From contig CALZNR010000067.1 in the NCBI GenBank assembly GCA_945827565.1, positions 1-7,143 of the forward strand: 7,143 nt of DNA, in the 5' to 3' direction. A program made the position numbers and the translations under genes. This document shows positions 6,645 through 7,143 of the stretch, one piece after another; position 1 is the first letter of the stretch, and each line of letters opens with the position of its first letter. The stretch is from an uncultured Prevotella sp. (lineage in GTDB: Bacteria; Bacteroidota; Bacteroidia; Bacteroidales; Bacteroidaceae). The notes under the pieces are model-generated. The model saw nothing but the letters and a program-made list of their open reading frames with translations. It searched no databases and was not told the origin of the DNA.

Positions 6645-7143
6645 ATGGAGGCATTCTTCAGAACACACACATACTTGGTAGAACACACCAATGCTGTCAT
6701 ACGTCGCACTTTGATGGATGAGATTGATTGGAACCATCGTCTCATCGGCATCAAAGGTACGCGCGGCGTGGGAAAAACTACGCTTCTGTTGCAGTATGCC
6801 CGTGAGCGTTATGGCATATCTGACCGCCAGTGTCTGTATGTCAACATGAACAATTTCTACTTTCAGTGTCGAGGTATAGCAGACTTTGCCGGTGAGTTCT
6901 ACCGCAATGGCGGAAGGGTGTTGCTGATTGACCAAGTGTTCAAGCAACCCAATTGGAGTCAGGAACTGCGCACCTGCTACGACAAATATCCCCATCTGCA
7001 AATCGTATTTACAGGTTCAAGTGTGATGCGACTGAAAGATGAAAACCCGGAGTTGTGTGGCATAGTGAAGAGCTATAATCGGCGGGGATTCTCCTGCAGA
7101 GAATTTCGCAACTACAAATTAGGCACACACGTCCAGCCCGGAA
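6645..7143 (+). CDS. AAA_14-type P-loop ATPase, 5' part only
   Basis: An open frame of 166 codons from the ATG at 6645 with no stop before the right edge; the gene continues outside. It resembles the large family of Bacteroidota ATPases with an AAA_14 domain and, when complete, often a DUF4143 C-terminus, whose role is unknown. Visible: IGIKGTRGVGKTTLL with Walker A Lys44 (34-48); LYVNMNNFYF (64-73); RVLLIDQVFKQPNWSQELR (91-109), the Walker B region with Asp96 but glutamine (Gln97) where most members have IDEVHK; LQIVFTGSS (118-126), the sensor-1 region; then RRGFSCREFRNY (146-157), matching the RGFSFREF segment of this family. No Shine-Dalgarno sequence precedes the ATG, but a strong promoter does. 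It is transcribed divergently from the ATP-grasp gene. The long minus-strand frame over 6624-7001 is a shadow. Family assignment is good; whether it acts alone, as a chromosomal housekeeping ATPase or as part of a defence or toxin-like locus cannot be said. Confidence 0.88.
   Translation, partial: MEAFFRTHTYLVEHTNAVIRRTLMDEIDWNHRLIGIKGTRGVGKTTLLLQYARERYGISDRQCLYVNMNNFYFQCRGIADFAGEFYRNGGRVLLIDQVFKQPNWSQELRTCYDKYPHLQIVFTGSSVMRLKDENPELCGIVKSYNRRGFSCREFRNYKLGTHVQPG

Noticed and set aside
6660..6688. AGAACACAC repeated 20 bases apart at the start of the ATPase gene.
   Set aside because: It is inside coding sequence, the two copies are in different frames, and nine bases in a CA-rich stretch can be chance.
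6624..7001. 125-codon minus-strand open frame opposite the ATPase.
   Set aside because: The plus strand carries clear Walker A and family motifs and a canonical promoter; the minus frame has none.

Overview
This window looks like a chromosomal core region of a Bacteroidales bacterium, probably Prevotellaceae-like. The protein sequences are of Bacteroidota type. The gene order is ilvD-ilvB-ilvN. The intergenic regions carry promoter boxes of the TAnnTTTG type, one with a TTTG box exactly 19 bases upstream, which is the Bacteroidota sigma-70 pattern rather than TTGACA/TATAAT. Shine-Dalgarno sequences are weak or absent. No mobile element, CRISPR array or RNA gene was seen.

Layout from right to left, following transcription of most genes (minus strand). 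An uncharacterised ATP-grasp-like protein (5441-6508) is followed by a 151-base gap holding the likely pyk promoter, then pyruvate kinase pyk (3877-5289). A 95-base gap with a strong inverted repeat (likely pyk terminator, possibly overlapping an ilvD promoter) precedes the branched-chain amino acid genes. These are ilvD (1955-3781), ilvB (223-1941) and the first 62 codons of ilvN (1-187, cut by the window edge), packed with 13- and 35-base gaps as one operon. On the plus strand, divergent from the ATP-grasp gene, an AAA_14-type P-loop ATPase starts at 6645 and runs off the right edge.

How the genes fit together: Pyk makes pyruvate from phosphoenolpyruvate. IlvB/IlvN (acetohydroxyacid synthase) condense pyruvate with pyruvate or 2-ketobutyrate. 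IlvD dehydrates the dihydroxyacid made after the IlvC step (ilvC is not in the window). So pyk feeds the pathway encoded by its downstream neighbours, although the hairpin between them suggests separate transcripts. The ATP-grasp protein and the AAA ATPase have no visible functional link to this pathway.

Most of the window is ordinary core metabolism. The points worth a second look are the uncharacterised ATP-grasp protein, the Glu-to-Gln change in the Walker B motif of the ATPase, the Ser-to-Ala change at a predicted potassium ligand of pyruvate kinase, and the 15-base inverted repeat between pyk and ilvD, which contains promoter-like boxes facing both ways. I did not find convincing evidence of a new multi-gene system.
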